Assembly (NCBI GenBank): GCA_050084515.1
Contig: CM114275.1
Coordinates: 2,542,001-2,606,000, forward strand
DNA length: 64,000 nt
Origin: Blasia pusilla
Lineage: Eukaryota > Marchantiophyta > Marchantiopsida > Blasiales
Direction of reading: 5' to 3'
Part shown: positions 24,301 to 29,035 of the stretch, piece by piece
Layout of the letters: each line of letters starts with the position of its first letter
Position numbering within the stretch: position 1 is the stretch's first letter
Made by a program: the position numbers and the translations under genes
Notes under the pieces: generated by a model
Databases searched by the model: none
What the model was told of the DNA's origin: nothing
What the model saw: the letters and a program-made list of their open reading frames with translations, nothing else

Positions 24301-27300
24301 ACATAGTAACTTAGAGTTTACTATAGTGAAAAGTAACTGATAGAATTACTATAGTAACTTAGTGTTTTACCACAGTAAATAGTAATTTCTTGTTACCATA
24401 GAGTTACCTCAGTAATTCTGAGAATTACTATGGGCGGCAGGCCCTAACCCTAAAAACCCTAAAACTTAGAAACTCATTCTCTTGGCTGTATATAACCCTC
24501 TGAGGGTGCCCTGCGAATTTACATTCTCTTACACCTTTCTGGACACAACTCTCTGAGCTGAGGAGCTGATTGAGAAGCACTGAGTGTGCTTTGCTTACCT
24601 GAGTGGATTGTGCTTCTGACCTTAGTAGTTCAGTGTGCTAAGCACTGAGTGTGCTGCTGCTTACAGACTGAGAGGTCTGCTGACTTGAGGAGTTCAGTGA
24701 GTCTTGTGATACAAGGTGTATAGTAGTACTAACCTGAGTGGTTGCTATTGAGATGTCTACTGCTGCTAACCTGAGTGGTTGCTATTGCACTAAGTGTGCT
24801 TGAGAATGCAAGGTGATCTGGTGATGCAGGTTGTCTGGCTCTTTCCTCTACAATCTAACCTGAGTGGTTGCTATTGCACTAAGTGTGCTTGTAATAGCTA
24901 GGTTGTAGAGAAACTCTGATTCTAAAAGTCTATCTGAAAGCAGCTATCAAGTGTTGCCCCAATAACTAGTCTCTTTCATCAAACTCAATAACCAATCCAT
25001 TCACCTACTGAGACCTACTAACCGTTCACTAAGACCAGAATAGGCAGCTATCAATTATACATCATAGCAGCATACCTACTAGGTTAAATCTTCACAAAAC
25101 AGTTCTGAGAAGCATAGCCCTTCCTTACTTAAGCAGTTGCCGCGGATTATCTTTTGTAGATGCTGAACCAAGAAGTTGATTGAGTGCCTGCAAAAATTCT
25201 GTCCGCACTTTTGCTCTAATGTCTTCTGAAGGATACCTGTTCTTCATTGGCATCTGCAGATTGCAAGCAAGCAGAATTGTTCCTTATATCTTGTATACAT
25301 CCTTCTACCGATGTCCAGTGCCTTCAACAATGGAGGCTTAGTCTTGAGGACCCTGGACCCTTGACTCAAAAAAGCAACTGGTGTTTTGGAATCTGCAAAA
25401 TTTGGATGTTTTCCCTGTTCAGTACTTAGTGAGCTTTCAAGAGTAATGAATAAAGTCTTCACGAGTACAATCCGAAGAAAGGACTCCTGCACTGCTCACC
25501 ATTCCCTGTGACTGTGTAACTAGAGGTTCACACTTTACTGCTTGCCCCTGCAGCATTTCTCCTGAGCCCCTGCAGTTGGAAAATAATGAGCACTCGTTTG
25601 TCAGTCCAGAAGTAGAGAAAGGCCCCAGGAAAAGGACAAAGCGAAACCTGAGGTCAAGACATACATTCGAACTTGCGATAATAGAGTGTACCCTTGAGTA
25701 TCTTGTAGTCTGGTAGAATTTGAATCTTCAGCCATGCCGGACAACTCCTGAATAGCATCACAACTGAGCTTTAAAGTCTAGATCAATAAGCCCAAAAGCA
25801 AAATCATTGCTTCTTGGGAAGATTGAAGGAAACACAAGTGAAAGGAATCACTTCACTCTGTTGACTAAATACTCCATAGCAATCTGCTTAGCTGCAGCTA
25901 TGAGGCTCTTTAGAGCTTGTGTGCCACCATTAAAAAAATACTTAAATGAGAAACTCAAGGTGAAGCCAAATACAACGCAAGTAAACGAAGTTTGTCTATG
26001 AATCCATGGCTAACATTGTGTTCAGACTAATAACACAATGACATTTCATAGTTTTTCTGTGTCTAATGTCAGTAGGGCAATAAAGTGAAAAGGCCAAGTA
26101 ACTCTATTGTTTCAACTTAAACTGGCAATTGCTTGTCATGAAGTGCTCCTGCCACATGGGCAAGGGCTCTCTGTACACCCTGTTTATTCATGAGTAATCA
26201 GAACACCCACCTCCCCCCCAACAAAACCCAAACCCTGCCATGGAGACACACTCCCAAGAAAACTGTTCAATATGAAATTGCTGAAGAGGATGCACACCAT
26301 AAACCATACCACAGAGCCCCAAATTCACAAAATCCTATGTTTGCAAAGACAAAGAAAATCAAAGAATTATACCAATTCAACATCAGGAAACGCAGTCAGA
26401 AGATTTGCAACAAATTCCTTACACCCTTCATGTTCAATCCAGGAGCGCAAACCTGTGGCATCCTCCAAGTAAATCTGAAGATACGGTGAATCCAGATAAA
26501 TGTGATCAGAACACAAATCATAAACCCCCACTAAAACATGCAAGCTGTAGAACACAATAAGTCCAAAAAAAATTGATAGTGTAAGAGCAGGTCATGGTGG
26601 TTGATGCAAAAACTAAAGCAGTCACCAGTCATGTTCGCAGTCATGGCAGAATTGCAGAGTGAGTTCATAGATTGCGCCTGGAAGTTGATATCATTGTAAA
26701 AAAGAGAGAAATTTATTCTACCATTTCCTAATGTGTACAGTGGGTTTTAATAAACATGGACGACTCCATATAGTGTTGGTTCCTTGGGGTATCTATCATT
26801 CTACTTCAGAAGAAAGCCTGAAAAAATAGTCAAACCACCTTCACAAAACTGTACAGCCCACTACTCCCCAGGTATCTTCTTTATTACAGCTCAGGTGATG
26901 GACAATATGAGAACCTCTTACCTGGATGAAGTCCAAAGGCCAATGTGGTTCAGAAGCAAATGCTCGATTTAGGAGCTTGCAAGCCAGAACAGGGAGCATA
27001 ATTTGTCGCTTCACAGTTGGCTGACCGCCAGTGGGGCTTTTGAGAAATCCAAGCAAAACCTGACGTAGAAAATCTTCAGAACTAATTCTAATCAAGGCAT
27101 ACACCCACTTATAACTAGAGAAGTATCACAACTAACCTGCTGATATCAAACATGTGGAGTTAAACTTCTAAGCAAATGTAGTCAACCTCGCAGTCAGAGA
27201 TAGAATGAACAATAAGTTATCGATGCAGAATAGACCTCCTATTTCTGATTGAGGAAGAATACAAGAAAGCACCCACATTAAAAGGAAAGTTTACCTGTAG

Positions 27301-29035
27301 GTACAAAGATGAGAAACCTAATGTGACCATGGTCTTCTAAGAGGCAACACTTCCAGCTACGAATGATTGCGGGGTAGTTGAAGTGCTCATCAGGTTTATT
27401 ATGAGAAATAGATTTGCTGAACTACAAAGATGGGAATTATGATCCAAGATACTTTCAACATTCCAGATAAACCAGGGATTTGGAAAGATCTGAATCCATT
27501 TGCGTTCAGTTCCGTCCTTACCATCCCCTTACCTTGAGTGTCTTGGGAAGCCCAAACGCCTCAGGAAGCTTCTTCGAGACATATAAGCAACTCAGGTAAT
27601 GGTATCGACTCGGACTGAAGGGACTCTTTGCCAACTCCTCACATGCTTCCACCAGCACAGTGTCCAGAGACTGCAAATCATTTTGCTCATGTGCATTCCA
27701 AATAGAGCGTAATATATCCAAATCTGCACAACCAAATCAAAATTTCTCTACAGTATGATAACAGAAAAAACATCGATCTATGTCCTCATCTCAAGAAAAT
27801 ACCATTTCTGTCTATGATATTTACATCAGAGAAATAAATCCCTTGCTGAACGCAGCAAAAGAAAATTGATCTGAACAAGCAATGCATGTTGGCATCTGCA
27901 GCATCAAGGGTGCAAAGAATTCCGTTATCTATCAAGGTATTCCCAGCCATTCAAACAAGGTCTCACCATCATCGATGCCAAGAGTTGATGCCTGTGTCCT
28001 TGGTTAAGAAGATCAAGATTAAAAAGACCAAGTAACTGTCACAAACTGAACGATCAGGCTTCAGACTCATGCTTACTCTAAAAGGTCCTTCAGGCTAAGT
28101 CTAAATGGTTTGAAAATTGAGGTCCAACAGCAGCACACTTGAAGATGCCCACTAGAATGACTCTTCAACCAAGCTTGTTATAACCTAAACCCTTTAATCC
28201 AACTTACTTAATTCGGTAGAGTCATATTTCACTATGATACTGACAAGTTAGCAGCAAATATCCACAAGAACTTCGTCATATTCCACAATAGGGAAAAGAA
28301 TTAAGCGAAATATTTCTTCCCTTGATACGTCAAGGTGACAAGTCCTTCACACCTTTGCTAAATAGTATAAACCGACTAGGCCTTATCCTTGTGCAGTGGC
28401 TTGCACGCGACCAAAATTTTGATAAGAGCGTTAGAGGAAACTAAGTTGTATCTTGCGCATTCATGACTTCAAATTTGCATGGAGGATACAGAATCAAGAT
28501 TCCTTTGGAGTACGGCTGACGTTGATACTGGCGACGTTGATGAAAGCACAATAGTCTCTTTCAACTCAGGCTCATCGTACTCTTCTTTCACATCGGTCTT
28601 CTCTTCCTCGACTTCTTTCTTTTGAGAACCACTTTCACTATCACACGGCAGCACGGAGGAATCCGAATCCTCCGACTTTGGGACCACAGGTTCGTTCTCC
28701 GTTGTAATGGGGACCTGAGACTGCAATGCATCCTCGACCACGGAAGGTTTTGATTCTGCAGTGTCTTCTTTCCCGTCGACTTCATCTTGAACCGGTATCC
28801 ATCCACTCTGCCCATGTAGACTCTCCTCTTCAGCAACAGGGGCATTAAGATCAAACCCACGGGGAGTGGCGTTCAAGTCAAGGAATCCCCCCGGGTCTTC
28901 TTCATCCTCCCTGCTGCGAGAATCGTAAACGCGACGGGACTTTGCTCGAACTTCTTCGCTTTCTTGGCTGGCATCCGGCGGCAGAGGCCTCTGCCATATT
29001 CGAAGAAAAGATTCATTGGCATGAAATACTATCAA
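140..29035 (-). CDS. INTS1: INTS1, Integrator complex subunit 1 (29-exon gene, 3' end off the window)
   Basis: Integrator is a nuclear RNA polymerase II-associated complex that cleaves nascent snRNAs and other transcripts; INTS1 is its largest, alpha-solenoid scaffold subunit. Colinear blocks resembling animal INTS1 run through the whole gene: IYLEDATGLRSWIEHEGC near the N-terminus, GYEEVRVVASSMLDAF, DIDVHALCHGLMQ, MYWRACLVVLIIAVYNAKTIG, LGQFLRKSRNPDFFAVI, and VVHKSSWNTLSKILKLLLD towards the C-terminus. The exons listed separately (140-356 up to 28,490-29,035) all have GT-AG borders and compatible phases and add up to about 2,160 codons, close to the ~2,190 residues of human INTS1. The last exon(s) lie to the left of base 1. 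Introns are ordinary in size except 8,669-19,799 (11.1 kb), which holds two nested Copia elements. No frame break was seen in any exon, so the gene looks functional. The start codon is not settled: no in-frame ATG opens the first coding exon. Confidence 0.9.
537..799 (-). CDS. INTS1: INTS1 exon 28
   Basis: KSNSNLSWSWLSSSSARALT through ALKVLLLASHQGSHIMSAIV; acceptor GTGCAG|AAATC, donor CAACT|GTAAGG. Confidence 0.75.
959..2450 (-). CDS. INTS1: INTS1 exon 27 (largest exon)
   Basis: About 497 codons from MLEQKTISSSSVHSQMQQ to CVSAQ. Contains GRCGLVMELLGFLDPEFDSE and AVILASVVHKSSWNTLSKIL, matching the animal LVDWLEMLDPEV and LLTLFTHQSSWPTLHQCI blocks. The antisense 194-codon ORF at 1,014-1,598 is a shadow of it. 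Confidence 0.9.
2808..2921 (-). CDS. INTS1: INTS1 exon 26
   Basis: LEFVLGSASFSGLRLKKLKS, then CVSTLVKAESKCCANLLR. Acceptor TTACAG|GCTGG, donor CTCAG|GTCAG. Confidence 0.78.
3180..3291 (-). CDS. INTS1: INTS1 exon 25
   Basis: LSVLSLESKLKLCEGFGLSS, then VGITALLNDLDPTKDP, aligned with QSFGIPVSSMSKLLQFLDQ. Acceptor TTGCAG|GGC, donor CCCG|GTAAG. Confidence 0.88.
3407..4010 (-). CDS. INTS1: INTS1 exon 24
   Basis: 201 codons starting VKAYLQFLKNHLSGTALACT; contains KEFLQLLNVLFPAFDTV (animal: FQALLDIWFPEEKP). Acceptor TTTGTAG|GTG, donor GCAG|GTACTT. Confidence 0.85.
4462..5130 (-). CDS. INTS1: INTS1 exon 23
   Basis: About 223 codons from CELLFMHEGQHPFTRNLFLD through a long Ser/Gly-rich loop to VVSVLAPAIQKAIQRESSIC. 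The donor may be at 4,462 or 4,465; both keep phase 0. Confidence 0.82.
5308..5403 (-). CDS. INTS1: INTS1 exon 22
   Basis: 32 codons: NILQTLAQGWPWLQKIIVGD, then PEVITFLPPVWQ. Acceptor TTTAAG|AATATC, donor TGGCAG|GTGAGTC. Confidence 0.85.
5508..5868 (-). CDS. INTS1: INTS1 exon 21
   Basis: 361 nt; ends with RVDEAYQLGQFLRKSRNPDF, then FAVITKLQ, the diagnostic LGHLLCRSRNPDFLLHII-like block. Acceptor TTCACAG|TGGTG, donor TTACAG|GTGTGC. Confidence 0.92.
6040..7190. repeat. Unclassified LTR-like repeat split by an inserted LTR (INTS1 intron 20)
   Basis: The flanks 6,040-6,493 and 7,111-7,190 form one repeat with its own TATA-like AGTATATATGC near 6,177. A second, uninterrupted and inverted copy of part of it lies at about 61,730-61,935, reading AGGTACTGTGCATG across the site where this copy is split. 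Identity is unknown; it is intron filler here. Confidence 0.55.
6494..7115 (+). mobile_element. Solo-LTR-like insertion, family shared with 24,292-24,927
   Basis: Starts TGTTGTAAAACA and ends near TTCTAAAA. It contains a telobox cluster (CCCTAACCCTAAAACCCTAA) and a TATA box (TGTATATAACC). No internal coding region is present, so it is a solo LTR or a short non-coding element. Comparison with the empty site near 61.8 kb shows the insertion and a possible ACTGT target duplication. Confidence 0.6.
7359..7513 (-). CDS. INTS1: INTS1 exon 20
   Basis: Encodes VKDMYWRACLVVLIIAVYNA, then KTIGWFVWETFPTIRSLMEA, one of the best matches to animal INTS1 (TLYWKAWPLLLVVAAFNPEN). Donor ATTGG|GTTAG. Confidence 0.9.
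7581..7612 (-). CDS. INTS1: INTS1 exon 19 (32 nt)
   Basis: Micro-exon MKMSKGADFE; acceptor ATGTAG|GCATG, donor TTTGAG|GTTATG. The phase matches exons 18 and 20 exactly. Confidence 0.7.
7749..7791 (-). CDS. INTS1: INTS1 exon 18 (43 nt)
   Basis: LPAAIFKLASFNIPG; acceptor TGTGCAG|TTACC, donor ACCAG|GTGTC. Supported by phase and by alignment with the human block running from LIDAVLNLCTYHHPENI. Confidence 0.75.
8558..8668 (-). CDS. INTS1: INTS1 exon 17 (downstream of the 11-kb intron)
   Basis: 37 codons: NVPLTQGEALKLIERLVWRA, then AALRKHFNGALTAASVQ, matching ELPLGPADAMELADHLVKRA. Acceptor TGTGTAG|AACG, donor TACAG|GTTGGT. Exons 16 and 17 join in phase across the nested Copia elements. Confidence 0.85.
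8924..9330 (+). repeat. Element A 5' LTR, left part
   Basis: Starts TGTTGAAATTTG and matches 19,036-19,442. Contains the TATA box TATATAAT at 9,150-9,157. Interrupted after TAGTATGCTG by element B. Confidence 0.92.
9331..9959 (-). repeat. Element B 3' LTR (629 bp)
   Basis: Same length and ends as 14,025-14,653. The few differences I found lie near 9,834-9,836 and in the A/T runs near 9,911-9,929. Confidence 0.92.
9960..9968 (-). promoter_or_regulatory. Element B polypurine tract
   Basis: GAGTGGGAG on the minus strand immediately before the 3' LTR; it overlaps the last codons of pol. Confidence 0.7.
9967..13542 (-). CDS. Element B pol polyprotein (1,191 codons, intact)
   Basis: Continuous copia polyprotein. 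In order: CCHC knuckle CKYCNMLNHTEEVC (~residues 60-73); protease AWYIDSGATSHMCG (~125); integrase zinc finger (WHRRLAHL, CEGCIEGK) and core (LIHSDVCGPM, LRTDGGGEYINKQF, SPEQNGAAERLNRTL, ~260-440); reverse transcriptase (CKWVFKVKRGPKNEVVKYKA, QMDVKTAFLHGELHEEIYM, YVDDLLLL, ~700-900); RNase H (GYSDADWAGD, CEAEYMALTHAAKEA, ARTKHIDIQHHFIRE, to the end). Catalytic residues appear present in every domain. The frame stays open upstream of the first ATG, as expected of a former gag-pol fusion. Confidence 0.93.
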   Translation of the reverse strand: MSTVLEAQEKKKLTWEYVNGQLINEESKHAGRNNVSDEIALAAKVGKRGYNEKGMKKLKCKYCNMLNHTEEVCWKKVRDLKGKKKSLGKFNTSEKAHVVEDSDDDQLFMTLEGDVPFESSSGDAWYIDSGATSHMCGKRSCFSNIQKISTRNVTVASNHKLETSSKGEVHLNLKGCRELLLKNVLYIPEIGKNLISVKVLASEGFKVLFTDDHCIIFDHDTTEIGKASIVNNQLYKLHTTHVDEESANIGSEENSLDIWHRRLAHLGIQNLRKLQKMVVGFHLPPDSSEFFCEGCIEGKQSRTSTPKKSKTRVGEKLELIHSDVCGPMKVASHGGAKYFVSFTDDKSRRTFVYLMKTKDEVLDRFQHFVNEVENELGLKVKVLRTDGGGEYINKQFKDFLSQKGIKSQVTARSSPEQNGAAERLNRTLVERTRSMLSTANLGREFWGEALTTANYLKNLSPSTALDNLTPEEAWSGKKPDLSHLKVFGCCAYALIPKEKRTKLDSKSEKCIFLGYEPGCKGYRLFNPSTKKAIRSRDVYFNEKDLGSSITSTAEVSFEKELTFFKDIKVEENDDEVDKSPRRLSPTRFYVRRKPDVEISEVPLESTDSYLTGTEQQPPVRKSTRTSKIPIRLGISLGKGETDQQEERFTEESHLAEVCYQALDNAGCTSGMLEADEPLSLEEALTRDDAIQWEQAVHEEMGSLQSNQTFELVNLPPMEKAIGCKWVFKVKRGPKNEVVKYKARLVAKGYSQIEGLDYAETFAPVAKFTSIRSLLALAAKHNWEIHQMDVKTAFLHGELHEEIYMQQPEGFKDGDKVWLLKKALYGLKQASRLWYEKIDGYFQKLGFHKNRADPSVYHMLNIVVHIALYVDDLLLLCEDLKTMHRLKRGLSEAFEMVDLGEVNYLLGIQITRNRDVGWIKMSQTKYVKNVINRFSMGDCNPVGTPMEVGIKLTKEMCPQTELEMNDMANIPYQNAVGCNMYAMVATRPDLAYTVGVLSRFMHNPGLQHWQAVKRVMRYLKGTHDFCLTYIKEAEVDLIGYSDADWAGDLDNRQSTSAYCYLLCGGAISWSSKRQSTVALSTCEAEYMALTHAAKEAIWLRRLLDGFECHQARPTKVYADNRGSIDLTKNPIHHARTKHIDIQHHFIREKVGVEIELEHCATEDMAADVFTKSLTKVKHLRCMELIGIHLNSR
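13581..14002 (-). pseudogene. Element B gag, broken by two frame changes
   Basis: Starts MDHWVSKKLDATNWRKWSFE, a copia gag N-terminus. The frame shifts within 13,820-13,916 to one encoding QINNRAMAALVMNMGDSAIE and HIFSVLRNLVNLRQDESEPV. A second change occurs near 13,585 in a short T run just before the pol frame. The copy therefore probably makes no full Gag. Confidence 0.8.
14012..14024 (-). promoter_or_regulatory. Element B primer binding site (half-tRNA iMet type)
   Basis: On the minus strand GGTTATGGGCCCA follows the 5' LTR directly: 13 bases complementary to the initiator tRNA-Met anticodon arm, the same site as in element A. Confidence 0.8.
14025..14653 (-). repeat. Element B 5' LTR (629 bp)
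   Basis: Read on the minus strand it starts TGTTGAAATTGCAACTG and ends in TTTTTCTTTTA beside the primer site. Shares TGTTGAAATT with the start of element A's LTR. Confidence 0.92.
14659..14933 (+). repeat. Element A 5' LTR, right part
   Basis: Continues the LTR after the second TGCTG copy (14,654-14,658) and ends ATTCTCA directly before the primer binding site. It looked identical to 19,443-19,717 by eye. Confidence 0.92.
14863..15636 (+). pseudogene. Element A gag, frame broken in the zinc knuckle
   Basis: 257-codon open frame with a copia-type gag core (KLDGGNYREWSRTMMDILML). It ends in the first half of a CCHC knuckle (CYICAEKGHLA); the rest (NCPKK) lies in the frame of 15,564-15,908, so a frame change near 15,612 breaks it. 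The first ATG lies inside the 5' LTR and the frame reads through the primer site. A second ATG lies within the primer site itself and could be the real start. Confidence 0.8.
14934..14948 (+). promoter_or_regulatory. Element A primer binding site (half-tRNA iMet type)
   Basis: GGTTATGGGCCCACC abuts the 5' LTR. It complements the anticodon stem-loop of plant initiator tRNA-Met (GGTGGGCCCATAACC), not the 3' CCA end. This is the priming mode known from Drosophila copia and yeast Ty5. Confidence 0.8.
15637..16819 (+). pseudogene. Element A protease and integrase, several frame changes
   Basis: The protease active-site region WWVDS and its continuation ATSHVC are in different frames (break near 15,858). 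Integrase has an HHCC finger split between two frames near 16,275 (WHCRLGHLS; CEACVQGKAHKSP). The catalytic core is readable: LIHSDVCGPM, RSDGGGEYASKDF, SPHQNGVAERLNRTL. Breaks near 15,858, 16,045, 16,275 and 16,812 leave no continuous polyprotein. Confidence 0.85.
16816..19028 (+). pseudogene. Element A integrase tail, reverse transcriptase and RNase H
   Basis: Two long frames, 16,816-18,051 and 18,042-19,028, joined by one frame change near 18,043. RT landmarks: CKWVFRIKRGPKNEILKYKA, QMDVKTAFLNGELKEEIYM and YVDDLLML (active-site YVDD). RNase H landmarks: EGFSDASWGDD, STTEAEYMAL and HPRTKHIDIKHHFVRE. The last residue lies 8 bases before the 3' LTR. Confidence 0.88.
19024..19035 (+). promoter_or_regulatory. 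Element A polypurine tract
   Basis: AAGAGGGAG directly precedes the 3' LTR and lies just after the end of the pol frame at 19,028. Confidence 0.75.
19036..19717 (+). repeat. Element A 3' LTR (682 bp)
   Basis: Starts TGTTGAAATTTG after the purine tract and ends ATTCTCA, followed by the CACCA duplication. TATA-like TATATAAT near 19,262. Confidence 0.93.
19800..19919 (-). CDS. INTS1: INTS1 exon 16 (upstream of the 11-kb intron)
   Basis: 40 codons: VYYPASENVSETDLVALRLL, then SMGMPAPEEILARLILMAIS. Acceptor TTCACAG|GTTT, donor CTCG|GTACG. Its donor lies 77 bases from the edge of Copia element A. Confidence 0.85.
20059..20169 (-). CDS. INTS1: INTS1 exon 15
   Basis: 37 codons including AMAWCTSVLAVYLPSMAESQ and CIVRQLLFLETSE, aligned with DAVWWLHTVVPSISKLAP and CLHKVLFTEQPE. 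Confidence 0.85.
20469..20648 (-). CDS. INTS1: INTS1 exon 14
   Basis: 60 codons starting LVDLACQLLLLAVVPYALDE, matching the animal ITDVLAVSMMLGI region. Acceptor GTCTAG|CTGG, donor TTTCAG|GTGGAG. Confidence 0.8.
20793..20910 (-). CDS. INTS1: INTS1 exon 13
   Basis: Encodes MMKQVGSDIDVHALCHGLMQ, then PWPVMAEQHEVLKEAWLKQ; ALCHGLMQ matches the conserved AFCLGLMQ. Acceptor GTTTAG|GATG, donor AAACAG|GTGAGG. Confidence 0.88.
21192..21244 (-). CDS. INTS1: INTS1 exon 12
   Basis: Short exon ELAANDEYRFQLRDLVRR, aligned with DLLTNKDDYLRASRALLRE. Donor GCGCAG|GTACC. Confidence 0.85.
21402..21521 (-). CDS. INTS1: INTS1 exon 11
   Basis: 40 codons including NNKNPHNLKSIILVLKAM, which aligns with SSARNPNNMQVLYTAL in animal INTS1. 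Acceptor TTTACAG|ACTT, donor TTTCAG|GTATTAG. Confidence 0.85.
21901..21987 (-). CDS. INTS1: INTS1 exon 10
   Basis: 29 codons: MKSLHGNIFGDMVTQLVRRR, then PEYATLALK. Joins exon 9 directly with no residues missing relative to the animal protein. Confidence 0.8.
22052..22115. repeat. Two adjacent perfect hairpins in an INTS1 intron
   Basis: Stem 1: TCAGTAGTGAGCCT (22,052-22,065) pairs with 22,070-22,083 across a CAAA loop. Stem 2: CATTGAGGCTC (22,088-22,098) pairs with 22,105-22,115. Both share the GAGCCTC core. Probably part of a small MITE-like repeat. Confidence 0.6.
22833..23690. repeat. Unclassified repeat-like segment in INTS1 intron 9
   Basis: The 1.8-kb intron between exons 9 and 10 contains a segment beginning TGTTGGAAAAATTG, LTR-like in composition. 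On the minus strand near 23,290-23,440 it has a short open stretch (ETLQSLVGHLGKLDDIK). I could not find matching ends or a target duplication. The join of exons 9 and 10 needs nothing from it. Confidence 0.25.
23827..24037 (-). CDS. INTS1: INTS1 exon 9
   Basis: Encodes LLMQGAGYEEVRVVASSMLD and RAAKALLDRIVQHTRG, matching the CGYKEVRLLAVQKLEMWL block. Donor GGTCAG|GTCAGT. The following 1.8-kb intron carries an unclassified repeat. Confidence 0.88.
24292..24927 (+). mobile_element. Solo LTR with target duplication GTCTA
   Basis: 636 bp from TGTTGTAAAACA to TCTAAAA, flanked by GTCTA at 24,287-24,291 and 24,928-24,932. It has no coding region, matches 6,494-7,115 along its length, and lies in INTS1 intron 8. 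Contains a telobox cluster at 24,442-24,464 and a TATA box at 24,489-24,496. It is probably what remains after LTR-LTR recombination. Confidence 0.75.
24489..24496 (+). promoter_or_regulatory. TATA box of the solo LTR
   Basis: TATATAAC about 200 bp into the LTR, downstream of a CCCTAAA telobox cluster; the same arrangement occurs in the 6,494-7,115 copy. Confidence 0.5.
25129..25253 (-). CDS. INTS1: INTS1 exon 8
   Basis: Encodes MPMKNRYPSEDIRAKVRTEF, then LQALNQLLGSAS, aligning with animal VEEYVLDMLRDQLNRR. Acceptor ATCTGCAG|ATG, donor CTTAA|GTAAGG. Confidence 0.85.
25500..25569 (-). CDS. INTS1: INTS1 exon 7
   Basis: Encodes GSGEMLQGQAVKCEPLVTQS in the variable linker. Acceptor ACTGCAG|GGGC, donor GGAATG|GTGAGC; phases fit both neighbours. 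Confidence 0.65.
25692..25747 (-). CDS. INTS1: INTS1 exon 6
   Basis: Encodes ELSGMAEDSNSTRLQDTQ in the poorly conserved linker. Placed by acceptor CTATTCAG|GAG, donor AAGG|GTACAC and phase agreement with exons 5 and 7. Confidence 0.65.
26373..26474 (-). CDS. INTS1: INTS1 exon 5
   Basis: 34 codons with one of the most conserved INTS1 blocks (IYLEDATGLRSWIEHEGC, then KEFVANLLTAF), which corresponds to VYIEDSLGERIWVDSPHC in the human protein. Acceptor TCTTCAG|ATTTAC, donor GAATTG|GTATAA. Confidence 0.9.
26922..27059 (-). CDS. INTS1: INTS1 exon 4
   Basis: 46 codons, phase 0. Encodes VLLGFLKSPTGGQPTVKRQI, then LPVLACKLLNRAF, matching animal SLVSVLACNLLMAAYEE. Donor CCAG|GTAAGAG. Confidence 0.88.
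27533..27723 (-). CDS. INTS1: INTS1 exon 3
   Basis: Encodes DILRSIWNAHEQND through YHYLSCLYVSKKLPEAFGL, aligning with the animal INTS1 block that ends STLYLSLMYLAKIKP. Acceptor GTGCAG|ATTTG, donor CTCAAG|GTAAGG. Confidence 0.85.
27967..27991 (-). CDS. INTS1: INTS1 exon 2 (25-nt micro-exon)
   Basis: Inferred only from splice logic. CACAG|GCATCAAC...GATGATG|GTGAGACC gives 25 nt (ASTLGIDD + G). It repairs the phase between exon 1 (ends in phase 0) and exon 3 (needs one extra base to read LDILRSIWN). No other arrangement I tried joins them in frame. Confidence 0.55.
28490..29035 (-). CDS. INTS1: INTS1 exon 1 (acidic N-terminus with two DLN motifs)
   Basis: Open frame ending at a donor TCT|GTATCC. 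It encodes an acidic, Ser/Glu-rich, probably disordered N-terminus containing LDLNATP and FDLNAPV, which match the plant EAR-type DLNxxP pattern. The upstream border is uncertain: the frame opens at a TTG near 29,035, and an acceptor-like ATATGGCAG|AGG at 28,990 would allow an upstream exon carrying the ATG. A second frame here starts MPAKKAKKFEQ but stops early. The frame choice rests on the phase match to the next exons. Confidence 0.6.

Noticed and set aside
926-29035. INTS3 or AP-5 zeta as identity of the minus-strand solenoid gene
   Set aside because: First considered for the HEAT-like exons, but ordered blocks (IYLEDATGLRSW, ALCHGLMQ, MYWRACLVVL, RKSRNPDFF) align along INTS1 and not along those proteins.
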